Part shown: piece after piece, positions 54,774-63,604 of the stretch | How positions within the stretch are numbered: the stretch's first letter is position 1 | How the letters are laid out: each line of letters begins with the position of its first letter | Assembly (NCBI RefSeq): GCF_001969385.1 | Contig: NZ_CP014796.1 | Coordinates: 1,815,501 to 1,879,500, forward strand | Direction of reading: 5' to 3' | DNA length: 64,000 nt | Origin: Salipiger profundus | GTDB lineage: Bacteria; Pseudomonadota; Alphaproteobacteria; Rhodobacterales; Rhodobacteraceae | Made by a program: the position numbers and the translations under genes | Notes under the pieces: generated by a model | What the model saw: the letters and a program-made list of their open reading frames with translations, nothing else | The model's database searches: none | What the model was told of the DNA's origin: nothing

Positions 54774-57272
54774 TCAGCCCGGCAGGATCGTCGAGGGGTC
54801 CATGCCGCGCTTTTCGGCGCTGGCGCGCACCGCCTCGCGCAGCCGCTCACTGCGCTTGAGCAGGCGGCGGAACCGCGCTTCGTCGAGCGACAGCAGCGTC
54901 GTGGGCACGATGACACGGGCCTCGAACCGGCGCGGCTTGCGGGTCAGGATCGCGAGCTGTCCGAACATCTCGCCACGCCCCAGCCGCCACGTTTGCCCCG
55001 CGCGCTCCAACTCGATCGCGCCGGTGGAGATGAAATAGACGCTGCGGGCCACTTCTCCCTCGCTCAGAATCACCTCGCCCGCGTTGACGTAGCGGGTCGA
55101 AAGGCCGCGCGCGAGCCGTTTGGCCGCCGCCTCGTCGAGGTCGGTGAAGAGCGGGAACTGGCGCACCAGCTCGGTCCGTTGCAGCGCGACGTCGAGCCGG
55201 GGCCGCGCCTCGCTTTGCGCACGGCGGGCGGTGATGTCCTGCATCAGGGCGGTGTGCAGCTCGTCCCCGATCAACCCGTCTGCGCGCATGGCGTTGTATT
55301 CGCGTTCCTCCAGCCGCAGCTGGGTGCGGCGGATGAACTGCCGCTCGAGCATCTCGGCATAGCCGGGATACTGCAGCCGCAGCCCGTCGAGCGCGGTATC
55401 CACCATCTCGACCCGGCGGGTCAGCAACTCGTTGAGCAGGTCCGACACGCGGCGCCCGTGAATCCGCCGGATGCGGCCGTGGATGAACCCGTCGAGGTCG
55501 CGCAGGATCAGCTTCTGCGACAGCAGCAGCTCGAAGCGGTCCGCCGTGAGGCTTGCCAGCGGCGACGACAGCCCGAAGCGGTTGTGCAGCAGGGCGGCGA
55601 AGCGGAAGGTGCGCCCGTAGGCCACGATCCGGCGTGAGGCGTGGCGGTAGCCCGCGCGCCCGCTCGAACGCGTTGCTTCGATCAGCCGGTCGGCGTCGGA
55701 AATCAGGGTCTCGGACAGGCGGGACGAGATCGAGTGATCCCGCACCCGGGCAATGATCGTGTCGCGCTCGGCGCCGGCCAGCGCGATCAGCCCCAGCGTC
55801 ACGCGGTCCTTGTCGAGCACGGCGGTGTCTTCCTCGGCGGCGCGCACGGCGGACTCCAGCCGGTCGCCGAAGAGCTTGGCCTCGCTGCGGACGATCTGGC
55901 GGTCGAGCTCGTAGTTGGTCGTGGTGCGCGACACGTCCTCGCGCACCGTCTGCAGCGAGACGGCGACGACCTGCCGCGACAGCGCCTGATCGAGCGCCGA
56001 AAGCTGGTCGAGCCCCAGCTTGCGGATCACCCAGCGCAGGGTGGTGCCCTGCACGATCAGGGTGAACAGCGTGAAGCCGGTGGCGAGGATGCCGACCAGC
56101 CGCTTGACCTCGACCGGCACGCGGAAGCTTTCCGTGACCGCCAGCGCCAGCGCCAGCGTGACCGCGCCCCGCAGGCCACCCCAGAGGATCGCCACGCGGT
56201 AGGGCCGCTCGACCGCCGGAGACATGCGCAGCCGCGTGAGCAGCGGCAGCACGCCCCACAGGATCACCGCGCGGGCGACGATGGCCGACAGCACCACCAC
56301 GAGCACCAGCCCGGCGTCGCTCAGCCGGAATTCCTCGAGCATCCGGGGGATCAGCAGGGCGGCGAGAATGAAGATGAGCGCCCCGGCCCAATGTGCGAGC
56401 AGTTCCCAGACCTCGCGCATGTTGGTCCACGCTTCCGGCGGCAGGCGCCCCGGCCCGACGATGTTTAGCGTGAGCCCGGCGGCCACGACCGCGATCACGC
56501 CTGAGGCGCCGATGGTCTGCTCGGCAAGGATGTAGGCGAGATAGGGCAGGGCGACCGACAGAGACTGCTGCGCCAGCTCGTAGCGCCAGAACAGCCCCAT
56601 GAAGCGGATCATCACCCGCGCGACGATCCAGCCCGTGAGCACGCCGCCGATGATCAGCATGGGAAAGCGCGTGAGCGCGTCCTGCAGCGTCGGGTCCGGC
56701 AGGCCCATCATCACGAAGCCCATGAAGAACCCGAAGAGCGCGATGGCGGCGGCGTCGTTGAGCAGGCTTTCGCCCTCGATGATCCGCGCGAGGCGCCGCG
56801 GCGCCGACAGCGACCGGAAGATCGAGATCACCGCCGAGGGGTCCGTGGTCGAGACGATGGCGCCGATGAGCAGGCAGGCCACCAGCGGCAGGGACGACAC
56901 CCAGCTGAGCGCCAGCCCCACCCCGAGCGTCGCGACGAACACGGCGATCACCGCCAGTACGAGGATCGGCACCCAGTCGTCGAGCATCCGGCGCACGTCG
57001 ACCCCCAGCGTCGCCTGGAACAGCAGCGTGGGCAGGAACACGTAGAGGAACACGTTCGACCGGATCGGCAGGTTGATGATCGCCTCGGCCACCGGGTTCA
57101 GCGCGTCGGTGAGAGTCGTGCGCAGGAAGAAGATCGCGGCAAGGCCGATCAGGCAGCCGAGCACAGCGAGGATCACGCTGTAGGGCAGCGAGAGCCTTGC
57201 GGCGAGCGGCTCGGCCATGCCGATGATGACGAAGAGCGACGCGATGAGCGTGGTGATCAGAACGATGTCCAT
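54774..57272 (-). CDS. CPA1 cation/proton antiporter with a C-terminal cyclic-nucleotide-binding-like domain
   Basis: 832 residues from the ATG giving MDIVLITTLIASLFV. The exchanger domain (about 1-420; 12 or more TM) has STTDPSAVIS and GESLLNDAAAIALFGFF, the CPA1 ion-site motifs. A helical linker (about 425-700) follows, then a cNMP-type barrel (about 705-820; VILSEGEVARSVYFISTGAIELERAG, LGRGEMFGQLAIL, then RFEARVIV). It probably exchanges Na+ or K+ for H+. It is not shown that it binds a nucleotide; some conserved Arg/Glu positions should be checked. A palindrome lies 31 bases upstream. Confidence 0.88.
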   Translation of the reverse strand: MDIVLITTLIASLFVIIGMAEPLAARLSLPYSVILAVLGCLIGLAAIFFLRTTLTDALNPVAEAIINLPIRSNVFLYVFLPTLLFQATLGVDVRRMLDDWVPILVLAVIAVFVATLGVGLALSWVSSLPLVACLLIGAIVSTTDPSAVISIFRSLSAPRRLARIIEGESLLNDAAAIALFGFFMGFVMMGLPDPTLQDALTRFPMLIIGGVLTGWIVARVMIRFMGLFWRYELAQQSLSVALPYLAYILAEQTIGASGVIAVVAAGLTLNIVGPGRLPPEAWTNMREVWELLAHWAGALIFILAALLIPRMLEEFRLSDAGLVLVVVLSAIVARAVILWGVLPLLTRLRMSPAVERPYRVAILWGGLRGAVTLALALAVTESFRVPVEVKRLVGILATGFTLFTLIVQGTTLRWVIRKLGLDQLSALDQALSRQVVAVSLQTVREDVSRTTTNYELDRQIVRSEAKLFGDRLESAVRAAEEDTAVLDKDRVTLGLIALAGAERDTIIARVRDHSISSRLSETLISDADRLIEATRSSGRAGYRHASRRIVAYGRTFRFAALLHNRFGLSSPLASLTADRFELLLSQKLILRDLDGFIHGRIRRIHGRRVSDLLNELLTRRVEMVDTALDGLRLQYPGYAEMLERQFIRRTQLRLEEREYNAMRADGLIGDELHTALMQDITARRAQSEARPRLDVALQRTELVRQFPLFTDLDEAAAKRLARGLSTRYVNAGEVILSEGEVARSVYFISTGAIELERAGQTWRLGRGEMFGQLAILTRKPRRFEARVIVPTTLLSLDEARFRRLLKRSERLREAVRASAEKRGMDPSTILPG

Positions 57273-57302
57273 GGGCAAGCAGATAGAGGCAAATCATGCG
57301 GT

Positions 57303-57322
57303 TGCAAAAGCCTGCTTTTGCA
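57303..57322. promoter_or_regulatory. Perfect palindrome upstream of the CPA1 antiporter
   Basis: TGCAAAAGC-CT-GCTTTTGCA is a perfect 9+9 inverted repeat 31 bases upstream of the antiporter start, in a 198-base divergent region shared with the TPR gene. It may be an operator or leader hairpin. Confidence 0.45.
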
Positions 57323-57470
57323 CCGGCGGGCGGGGAAATGCCGGTGTGCGCGCGAATGCCGGGCAGCCGGGCGGAACGGGGTGTCTCTGACGGTGCCGTG
57401 AAGCGCCGCCGCATTGCGTGGCCGCCTGTCGCGGGCTAGGGTTCGGGAACCCTGAAAAGGAGACACAGGC

Positions 57471-59198
57471 ATGGCAGGCAAGGCCTTCGGGTTTCTTCGC
57501 AACACGGCAATCGCGCTGACACTCGCGGCGGCGACGGGCGCGCCTGTCCCGGCGGCAAGCCTCGCCGGGGACTATCTTGCCGGTCGGCAGGCCAGTTTCC
57601 TCGGCGATTTCAAGGCAGCGGCCGAGTATTACGGGCGCGCGGTCGGCTATGACCCCGGCAACGCCGCGCTGCTCGAGCGTGCGACGCTTGCCAACCTGGC
57701 GATGGGCGATGTCGAACATGCCACCGAACTGGCAGACCGGCTGTCCGAGCAGGGCTTCAAGAGCCAGGTGGGCCAGATGGCACAGATCGCGGATCTCGCC
57801 GGCCGCGAGGACTACGAGACACTGCTTTCGAGGATCGAGGAAAAGACCGCCGCCGGACCGCTGGTCGACGGGCTGGTCGGCGCGTGGGCCGAGCTCGGAC
57901 GCGGCGACATGACTGCGGCCTCCGCCGCCTTCGACAAGGTGGCCGAGGAAAAGGGCCTCGCGGGGTTCGCCCATTACCACAAGGCGATGGCGCTGGCCTC
58001 GGTCGGTGACTTCGAGGGCGCCGAGGAGATCTTTGCCGAGCGCAAGGCCGGCAGCCTGCAGTTCACCCGGCGCGCGGTGATGGCGCGGTCCGAGATCCTC
58101 AGCCAGCTCGGCCGGCAGGACGAGGCCGTGGCGATGATCGACGAGGGCTTCCCGCCGCCGATGGACCCGGGGCTCGCGGCGATGCGGCAGGCGCTTGTCG
58201 AAGGCGAGACGCTGCCCTTCACCTACGTCAACTCGGCCAAGGACGGCATCGCCGAGGTATTCTACACGCTTGCCGGCGCGCTCTCGAACGAGGCGAACGA
58301 CGATTTCACGCTGCTTTACGCGCGGATTGCCCAGCACCTGCGCCCGGATCATTCCGGCGCGATCCTGATGTCGGCGAGCCTGCTGGAGAATCTCGGGCAG
58401 TACGACCTCGCGGTCGCCGCCTACAAGAAGGTCACCCGCGAAGACGATTCCTACTACGCGGCCGAGCTCGGCCGGGCCGAGGCGCTTCGCGCGCAGGGCA
58501 AGGTGGATGCCGCGGTCGAGGTGCTCGAGCAGCTCGCGAGCAGCGACCAGGGCGCGGAAGCCGCGGTGCAATCGGCGCTGGGCGACATGATGCGTCAGCT
58601 CGAGCGCTACGACGAGGCGATCCGCGCCTATGACGTGGCCATCGAGAGCTTCGACGAGGACAACCCGGGCCAGTGGTTCCTTTACTACGCACGGGGTATC
58701 AGCAAGGAGCGGCTCGGTCGCTGGGAAGACGCCGAAGAGGATTTCCGCGCCGCGCTCGACATCAATCCGGGCCAGCCGCAGGTGCTGAACTACCTCGGCT
58801 ACTCGATGGTCGAGCACGAGGTGAACCTCGACGAAGCGCTCAACATGATCGAGCGGGCCGTCGCGTCGCAGCCGCAGAGCGGCTACATCGTCGACAGCCT
58901 TGGCTGGGCGCTCTACCGCCTCGGTCGCTACGAGGAAGCCGTCGAGCACATGGAGCGTGCCGCCGAGCTGATGCCGGTGGACCCGGTGGTCAACGATCAC
59001 CTCGGCGATGTGTACTGGGCCGTCGGCCGCGAGCTCGAGGCCGAGTTCCAGTGGAAGCGGGCGCTGAGCTTCATCGACTGGGAAGACGCCTCGGACGAGG
59101 TCGACCCCGAGCGCATCCGCAAGAAGCTGGAGGTCGGGCTCGATCAGGTGCTTGCCGAGGAAGGCAAGCCGCCGCTGACGGTGGCCAATGGCGAGTAA
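57471..59198 (+). CDS. Secreted tetratricopeptide-repeat protein
   Basis: 575 residues, ATG with AAAAGGAG upstream. Signal-like N-terminus AFGFLRNTAIALTLAAATGAPVPAA, then TPR repeats throughout, for example DFKAAAEYYGRAVGYDPGNAALLERATLANLAMGD, GRWEDAEEDFRAALDINPGQPQVLNYLGYSMVEH and GRYEEAVEHMERAAELMPVDPVVNDHLGDVYW. It is probably a periplasmic scaffold. The last 11 bases overlap ispE. Confidence 0.88.
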   Translation: MAGKAFGFLRNTAIALTLAAATGAPVPAASLAGDYLAGRQASFLGDFKAAAEYYGRAVGYDPGNAALLERATLANLAMGDVEHATELADRLSEQGFKSQVGQMAQIADLAGREDYETLLSRIEEKTAAGPLVDGLVGAWAELGRGDMTAASAAFDKVAEEKGLAGFAHYHKAMALASVGDFEGAEEIFAERKAGSLQFTRRAVMARSEILSQLGRQDEAVAMIDEGFPPPMDPGLAAMRQALVEGETLPFTYVNSAKDGIAEVFYTLAGALSNEANDDFTLLYARIAQHLRPDHSGAILMSASLLENLGQYDLAVAAYKKVTREDDSYYAAELGRAEALRAQGKVDAAVEVLEQLASSDQGAEAAVQSALGDMMRQLERYDEAIRAYDVAIESFDEDNPGQWFLYYARGISKERLGRWEDAEEDFRAALDINPGQPQVLNYLGYSMVEHEVNLDEALNMIERAVASQPQSGYIVDSLGWALYRLGRYEEAVEHMERAAELMPVDPVVNDHLGDVYWAVGRELEAEFQWKRALSFIDWEDASDEVDPERIRKKLEVGLDQVLAEEGKPPLTVANGE

Positions 59199-60090
59199 GG
59201 TTTTCGCCCCGGCGAAGATCAATCTGGCCCTGCATGTCACCGGACGGCGCGACGACGGCTATCACCTGCTCGATACGCTGGTGAGCTTCGCGCCGGTCGG
59301 CGACTGGCTGACGATCTCGGACGCCGAAACGCTGTCGCTGACGGTCGAGGGGCCGGAAGCGGCGGGCGTTCCCACCGATATGACGAACCTCGCGATGAAG
59401 GCCGCGGCGCTGCTGGCGGGCCGCCGTGGTGCGCGGATGGTGCTCGACAAGCGGTTGCCGGCGGCGTCGGGCATCGGCGGCGGCTCGGCGGATGCGGCGG
59501 CGGCGCTGCGGGGCATGGCGGCACCGGCACTGGACGCGGACGCCCTGCTGCGGGCACATGCCGACGGCATTCTCGGGCTCGGGGCGGATGTGCCCATGTG
59601 CCTCGCCTCGAAACCGCTGCGGGTGCGCGGTATTGGCGAGGGACTGGAGCCGGTTGCGCTGCCGGATATTCCGGCGGTGCTGGTGAACCCGCGTCGACCG
59701 GTTTCGACCCCTGCGGTATTCAAGGCGATGACCAGGCGCGAGAACACCGCCTTGCCGGAGGTGCTGCCCGCACTTCCCGACGCCGACGCGCTGATCGCGT
59801 TCCTGCGCGGCACGCGGAACGACCTCGAGGCGCCGGCGCGCGCGGTCGAGCCCGTGATCTCCGCCGTTCTCGATGCGCTGTCCGCGCAGGCCGGCTGTGG
59901 ACTCTCACGGATGTCGGGATCGGGTGCGACCTGTTTCGGGCTCTTCACCTCGGAGGACGACGCCCGCGCGGCGTCACGGGCGATCGCTAAGGCCAACCCG
60001 GCGTGGTGGGTCGCCTCGGGCGTTCTCGGAGATCAGTCGGGCGCCGCGATGCCGCGGCTCTGCGAAAGCGAAGAGGCGCGGGCTCAGTAG
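59188..60090 (+). CDS. ispE: 4-diphosphocytidyl-2-C-methyl-D-erythritol kinase
   Basis: 300 residues. GHMP kinase ATP motif PAASGIGGGSADAAAAL (about 91-105), the N-terminal FAPAKINLALHVTGRRDDGYHLLDT and the C-terminal SRMSGSGATCFGLF are standard. It acts in the MEP isoprenoid pathway. It overlaps the TPR gene by 11 bases, and its 3' end overlaps the convergent polyprenyl synthase gene by 7 bases. Confidence 0.95.
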   Translation: MASKVFAPAKINLALHVTGRRDDGYHLLDTLVSFAPVGDWLTISDAETLSLTVEGPEAAGVPTDMTNLAMKAAALLAGRRGARMVLDKRLPAASGIGGGSADAAAALRGMAAPALDADALLRAHADGILGLGADVPMCLASKPLRVRGIGEGLEPVALPDIPAVLVNPRRPVSTPAVFKAMTRRENTALPEVLPALPDADALIAFLRGTRNDLEAPARAVEPVISAVLDALSAQAGCGLSRMSGSGATCFGLFTSEDDARAASRAIAKANPAWWVASGVLGDQSGAAMPRLCESEEARAQ

Positions 60091-61085
60091 AGCCGCGCCA
60101 CCACGAAATTCGCCAGCTCGATCAGCACGTCGCGCAGTTCAGATTGCGGCAGGCTGCCAAGCGCCGTCTTGGCCTTCTCCGCCCATGCGAGCGCGTCGTC
60201 GCGGGTCGCCTCGAGCGCCCCATGGCGGTCGAGCAGCGCCAGCGCGTGCTCGAGATCGCCATCCTGCTGGTCACCCTTCTCGATGGTGCGCTTCCAGAAG
60301 GCGCGCTCGTCTTCGTCGGCCGCCGCGATGGCCTTGATCACCGGCAGCGTCAGCTTGCGCTCACGGAAATCGTCGCCGACGTTCTTGCCGGTCGCCGCGC
60401 TGTCGCCCCGATAGTCGAGCAGGTCATCGGCAATCTGGAAGGCGATGCCGAGCGCGTCGCCGTAGTCGAACAGCGCCTTGATCTGCTCTTCATCCACCTC
60501 GGCGATGACGCCGCCGACCTCGGTCGCGGCCGAGAACAGCGCCGCGGTCTTGCCGCGCACCACCTGCAGGTAGATATCCTCGTCGGTCTTCAGGTCCTGC
60601 GCGGCGGTGAGCTGCAGCACTTCGCCCTCGGCGATGGTGGCGGCGGCGTTCGACAGGATGTCGAGCACGCGCAGGTTGCCCGGCTCGACCATCAGCTGGA
60701 AGGAGCGCGCGAAGAGGTAGTCGCCCACCAGCACGCTCGACTTGTTGTCCCACAGCAGGTTTGCCGTGGGCCGGCCGCGCCGTTGGCTGCTTTCGTCGAC
60801 GACATCGTCGTGCAGCAGCGTCGCGGTGTGGATGAACTCGACGGTTGCAGCAAGGTGAACGTGGAACGGCCCGTCGTAGCCGCACATGCGCGCCGAGGCG
60901 AGCGTGAGCAGCGGGCGCAGGCGCTTGCCGCCGGCCTCGACAAGATGCGCCGTGACCTCGGGAATGCGCGGCGCATGTTTCGACGCCATCCGTTCCCGGA
61001 TCAGGGCATTGACGCGCCCCATGTCCTCGGAGAGCAGCGTGGCCAGCCGGTCGTGCGGCTTTTCTTTCGGCGTATCCAGACCCAT
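60084..61085 (-). CDS. ispB: Polyprenyl diphosphate synthase (octa/decaprenyl type)
   Basis: 333 residues from the ATG giving MGLDTPKEKPHDRL. First Asp-rich motif LLHDDVVDES (about 90), second DDLLDY (about 220), and GGKRLRPLLTLA. It elongates isoprenoid chains for ubiquinone; chain length cannot be read here. It neighbours ispE on the opposite strand, so isoprenoid genes are clustered. Confidence 0.93.
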   Translation of the reverse strand: MGLDTPKEKPHDRLATLLSEDMGRVNALIRERMASKHAPRIPEVTAHLVEAGGKRLRPLLTLASARMCGYDGPFHVHLAATVEFIHTATLLHDDVVDESSQRRGRPTANLLWDNKSSVLVGDYLFARSFQLMVEPGNLRVLDILSNAAATIAEGEVLQLTAAQDLKTDEDIYLQVVRGKTAALFSAATEVGGVIAEVDEEQIKALFDYGDALGIAFQIADDLLDYRGDSAATGKNVGDDFRERKLTLPVIKAIAAADEDERAFWKRTIEKGDQQDGDLEHALALLDRHGALEATRDDALAWAEKAKTALGSLPQSELRDVLIELANFVVARLY

Positions 61086-61140
61086 CAAACCCTCGGTCGC
61101 AGGCTCGACAAGGCGGCTGCCCTGTCCTTACATCACGTTC

Positions 61141-61356
61141 ATGGAAGAGCTTTTACGCACCACCGACATCACCCTGATCCCGCTGGTAAAGACCCTTCTC
61201 GACGAGGAGGGTATAGATTGCTTCGAGCTGGACGTAAACATGAGCGTGCTCGAGGGCAGCTTGGGCATTCTGCCGCGCCGCCTGATGGTCCGGGCGGACG
61301 AAATCGACGACGCGCGGCGCGTCCTGAGACTGAACGGAGTGAAATTTGAGGGATGA
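61141..61356 (+). CDS. DUF2007 family protein
   Basis: 71 residues from the ATG giving MEELLRTTDITLIPLVKTLLDEEGIDCFE. The small alpha/beta fold of DUF2007 with VRADEIDDARRVLRLNGVKF near the end; of unknown function, probably a signal-transducing-like domain. It is divergent from ispB by 55 bases and overlaps the next gene by 11 bases. Confidence 0.85.
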   Translation: MEELLRTTDITLIPLVKTLLDEEGIDCFELDVNMSVLEGSLGILPRRLMVRADEIDDARRVLRLNGVKFEG

Positions 61357-62119
61357 GCCCTTCGCGGCTGACGCACTTGTGAAAAACGCCTTTCTCGGCG
61401 GTCGCGTGCAGCTCTGGCAACCCCGTGACGGCTACCGGGCCGGCATCGACCCGGTGCTGCTGGCGGCGAGCGTGCCGGCACGCACCGGCGAACGGGTGCT
61501 CGAGCTTGGTTGCGGGGCCGGGCCGGCACTCTGCTGTCTCGGGGTGCGGGTGCCGGGGCTTTCGCTCACGGGGCTCGAGATCCAGCCGGGCTATGCCGCG
61601 CTGGCGCGTCGGAACCTTGCAGGAAACGGGCTCGAGGGCGAGGTGATCGACGGCGACATCGCCGCGCCGCCCGAGGCGCTGAAATCACGCGACTTTCACC
61701 ACGTCATCGCCAACCCGCCGTATTTCGAGGAGGCGCGTCGCAGTGCCGCCCCGGACGAGGGCCGCGAGCTGGCGCTGGCCGGCCCGGTCGCGCTGTCTGT
61801 GTGGGTGGGTCTCGCGGCAAGGCGCCTGCGGTATCGGGGCAGCGTCACGGTCATCCAGCGGGTCGAGCGGCTGCCCGAACTGCTGGGCGCGATGCAGGAG
61901 TGCCTCGGCGCGCTCGAGGTCTGGCCGCTGGCCCCCCGGGCCGGACGCGCGCCCCGGCTGATTCTCGCCCGGGGTCGCAAGGGCGGAAGGGCGGCTTTCC
62001 GCCTGCATCCGCCGCTCGTCCTCCATGCGGGGGCGGCGCATATTGAAGACGGCGAGGACTATACCGATGTCGTAAGGGCGGCGCTTAGGGAGGGGCAACC
62101 GCTCAATTTCCCGACGTGA
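61346..62119 (+). CDS. tRNA1(Val) (adenine37-N6)-methyltransferase-like protein
   Basis: 257 residues from a TTG at 61346 with CGGAG 7 bases upstream. SAM motif VLELGCGAGPALCCLG and the N6-adenine motif NPPYFEEARR match the TrmN6/YfiC group; FLGGRVQLWQPRDGYRAGIDPVLLAAS is the typical N-terminus. Tight overlap with the DUF2007 gene suggests translational coupling. Confidence 0.88.
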   Translation: MRDEPFAADALVKNAFLGGRVQLWQPRDGYRAGIDPVLLAASVPARTGERVLELGCGAGPALCCLGVRVPGLSLTGLEIQPGYAALARRNLAGNGLEGEVIDGDIAAPPEALKSRDFHHVIANPPYFEEARRSAAPDEGRELALAGPVALSVWVGLAARRLRYRGSVTVIQRVERLPELLGAMQECLGALEVWPLAPRAGRAPRLILARGRKGGRAAFRLHPPLVLHAGAAHIEDGEDYTDVVRAALREGQPLNFPT

Positions 62120-62232
62120 CCGCCCAGTGCTGACGCGAGGTAAGGTATTCTTCATCATGTTCGCACCTGCGGCGTGACTTGAATCACCTGATGTGCTGCA
62201 CTGGAGGCTCAAACCCAGCACAGGAGGAAAGT

Positions 62233-62406
62233 ATGAGCTTGAGTTCGCATCTGCAGGAACTGAAGAAGAAGCACCGGAGCCTCTCGACCGCTGTGGAAGA
62301 AATGCAACGCAGTCCCAGTTCGGACGGCTTGCATGTTGCCGAGCTTAAGAAGCAGAAACTGCGTCTCAAGGAAGAGATCTCGCGGCTGAGTAGCGAGCTG
62401 CACTGA
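62233..62406 (+). CDS. DUF465 (YdcH) family small protein
   Basis: 57 residues from the ATG giving MSLSSHLQELKKKHRSLS with AGGAGG upstream. A two-helix coiled-coil hairpin: HLQELKKKHRSLSTAVEEMQ, then LKKQKLRLKEEISRLSSEL. YdcH proteins are common, of unknown role. The upstream 113 bases hold no other gene; a CCGGTGC/GCACCGG terminator-like hairpin follows (62438-62458). Confidence 0.88.
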   Translation: MSLSSHLQELKKKHRSLSTAVEEMQRSPSSDGLHVAELKKQKLRLKEEISRLSSELH

Positions 62407-62432
62407 TCCGGCACCACTCCTAGCAAGAACGC

Positions 62433-62463
62433 CCGGCCCGGTGCGCCTGCGGCACCGGACCGG
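62433..62463 (+). terminator. Probable terminator after the DUF465 gene
   Basis: CCGGTGC pairs with GCACCGG around loop GCCTGCG, with an outer CCGG/CCGG pair, followed by AGTTTGTAAATTTT. The T tract is loose. Confidence 0.5.
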
Positions 62464-62530
62464 AGTTTGTAAATTTTCCCATGGGTTTACTTTTCAAGGT
62501 GCCGAACCCGAGGGCGCATATTTCCGCGCC

Positions 62531-63451
62531 TCAGTCGGTGATCGACTCCAGCGACGCTTCGAGCGTGTCGCGCAGATGCGCATGCTGTTTCGGCAGCATG
62601 AGCACTTCACCCAGATGCTCGGGCGCCTCGTCGCGGTCGAAGCCGGGTTCGTTCGTGGCCACCTCGAACAGCACGCCTCCGGGGCTGCGGAAATAGATCG
62701 CCCAGAAATAATCGCGGTCGATCTGCGGCGTCACGCGGAAGCCCGCGTCGGTCAGAGCCTCCTGCACGCGCGCCTGTGCCGCGCGGTGGGGCACGGCAAA
62801 CGCCACGTGATGGACCCGCCCGGCGCTCTGCTTCGCTGGTGCCGCGTCGCTTTGCCATAGATCGACGACATCGGCGCCATTGCCGGCCGGATGCCGGTAG
62901 CGTGTGACGTCGCCCGCCCGGTCATCCTCGGTGTAACCCATGAAGCGCAGCAACTCCGCGGTCGGGCCGATATCGGCAAGATGCATCTCGACGGAATGGA
63001 ACCCGCGCAGCGCGGAGTCCTCGGGAACCTCTCCGCCGGTCCAGGGCGCGCGGGCATCCTCGGTCTCGACAAGCGCCAGCCCGTCGCCGTCCGGACCCTC
63101 GAACCGCAGGAGCCGCTCACCGAAGCGATCCTCGACCGCCGCGGCGCCGTGCCCGGCCAGCCGTTCCTGCCAGTAGGGCAGGCTGCCCTTCGGAACCGCA
63201 AAGGCCGTGGTCGAGACCTCGCCGGTGCCGGGTGTGCCGCGCCTTGCGTGCGGGAAGGGGAAGTAGGTCATCACCGTGCCCGGCGTGCCTGCCGCATCGC
63301 CGTAGTAAAGGTGATAGACGTCGGGCGCGTCGAAATTGACCGTCTTCTTCACTCGCCTGAGGCCGAGCGTCTTCGTGAAGAACGCGTTGTTCTGCTGGGC
63401 CCCGCTGGCAAGCGCGGTGACGTGGTGCAGCCCTGTGATGTCGCTGAGCAT
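62531..63451 (-). CDS. Ring-cleaving dioxygenase-like VOC protein (MhqO/MhqA type)
   Basis: 306 residues from the ATG giving MLSDITGLHHVTALASGAQQNNAFF. Two VOC modules: ITGLHHVTA about 5-13 and VHHVAFAVP about 210-218, with DHAIYF-type metal ligands (DRDYFWAIYFRSPGGVLFEVAT). It belongs to hydroquinone/catechol-type extradiol dioxygenase relatives of the MhqO group, which detoxify quinones. No neighbouring aromatic pathway gene supports a specific substrate. Confidence 0.85.
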   Translation of the reverse strand: MLSDITGLHHVTALASGAQQNNAFFTKTLGLRRVKKTVNFDAPDVYHLYYGDAAGTPGTVMTYFPFPHARRGTPGTGEVSTTAFAVPKGSLPYWQERLAGHGAAAVEDRFGERLLRFEGPDGDGLALVETEDARAPWTGGEVPEDSALRGFHSVEMHLADIGPTAELLRFMGYTEDDRAGDVTRYRHPAGNGADVVDLWQSDAAPAKQSAGRVHHVAFAVPHRAAQARVQEALTDAGFRVTPQIDRDYFWAIYFRSPGGVLFEVATNEPGFDRDEAPEHLGEVLMLPKQHAHLRDTLEASLESITD

Positions 63452-63546
63452 GGCTCTGATCCTCTCTCCGCCTGACCCGAAGATAGGGCAGGGCGGCGGA
63501 TCGGCATACCGTCATCGCCGCGCCGTGTCTGTGCGGGCGGGCACGA

Positions 63547-63576
63547 AAAGACCCCGGCGCGGGGCTGCGCCGGGGT
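63547..63576 (-). terminator. Terminator of the phaB gene
   Basis: ACCCCGGCGC and GCGCCGGGGT form a perfect 10-bp stem with a 6-base loop. On the minus strand it is followed by CTTTTCG. It lies 29 bases after the phaB stop. Confidence 0.75.
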
Positions 63577-63604
63577 CCGTGCCGTCATCGAAACGATATG
63601 CGGA

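Noticed and set aside
54847..57414. 855-codon minus-strand frame in another frame of the antiporter
   Set aside because: Basic, repetitive translation without hydrophobic segments; the antiporter frame carries all motifs.
62174..62200. Possible heat-shock (RpoH) promoter, CTTGAA..., before the DUF465 gene
   Set aside because: Only the -35-like CTTGAA fits; no CCCCAT-type -10 at the right spacing.
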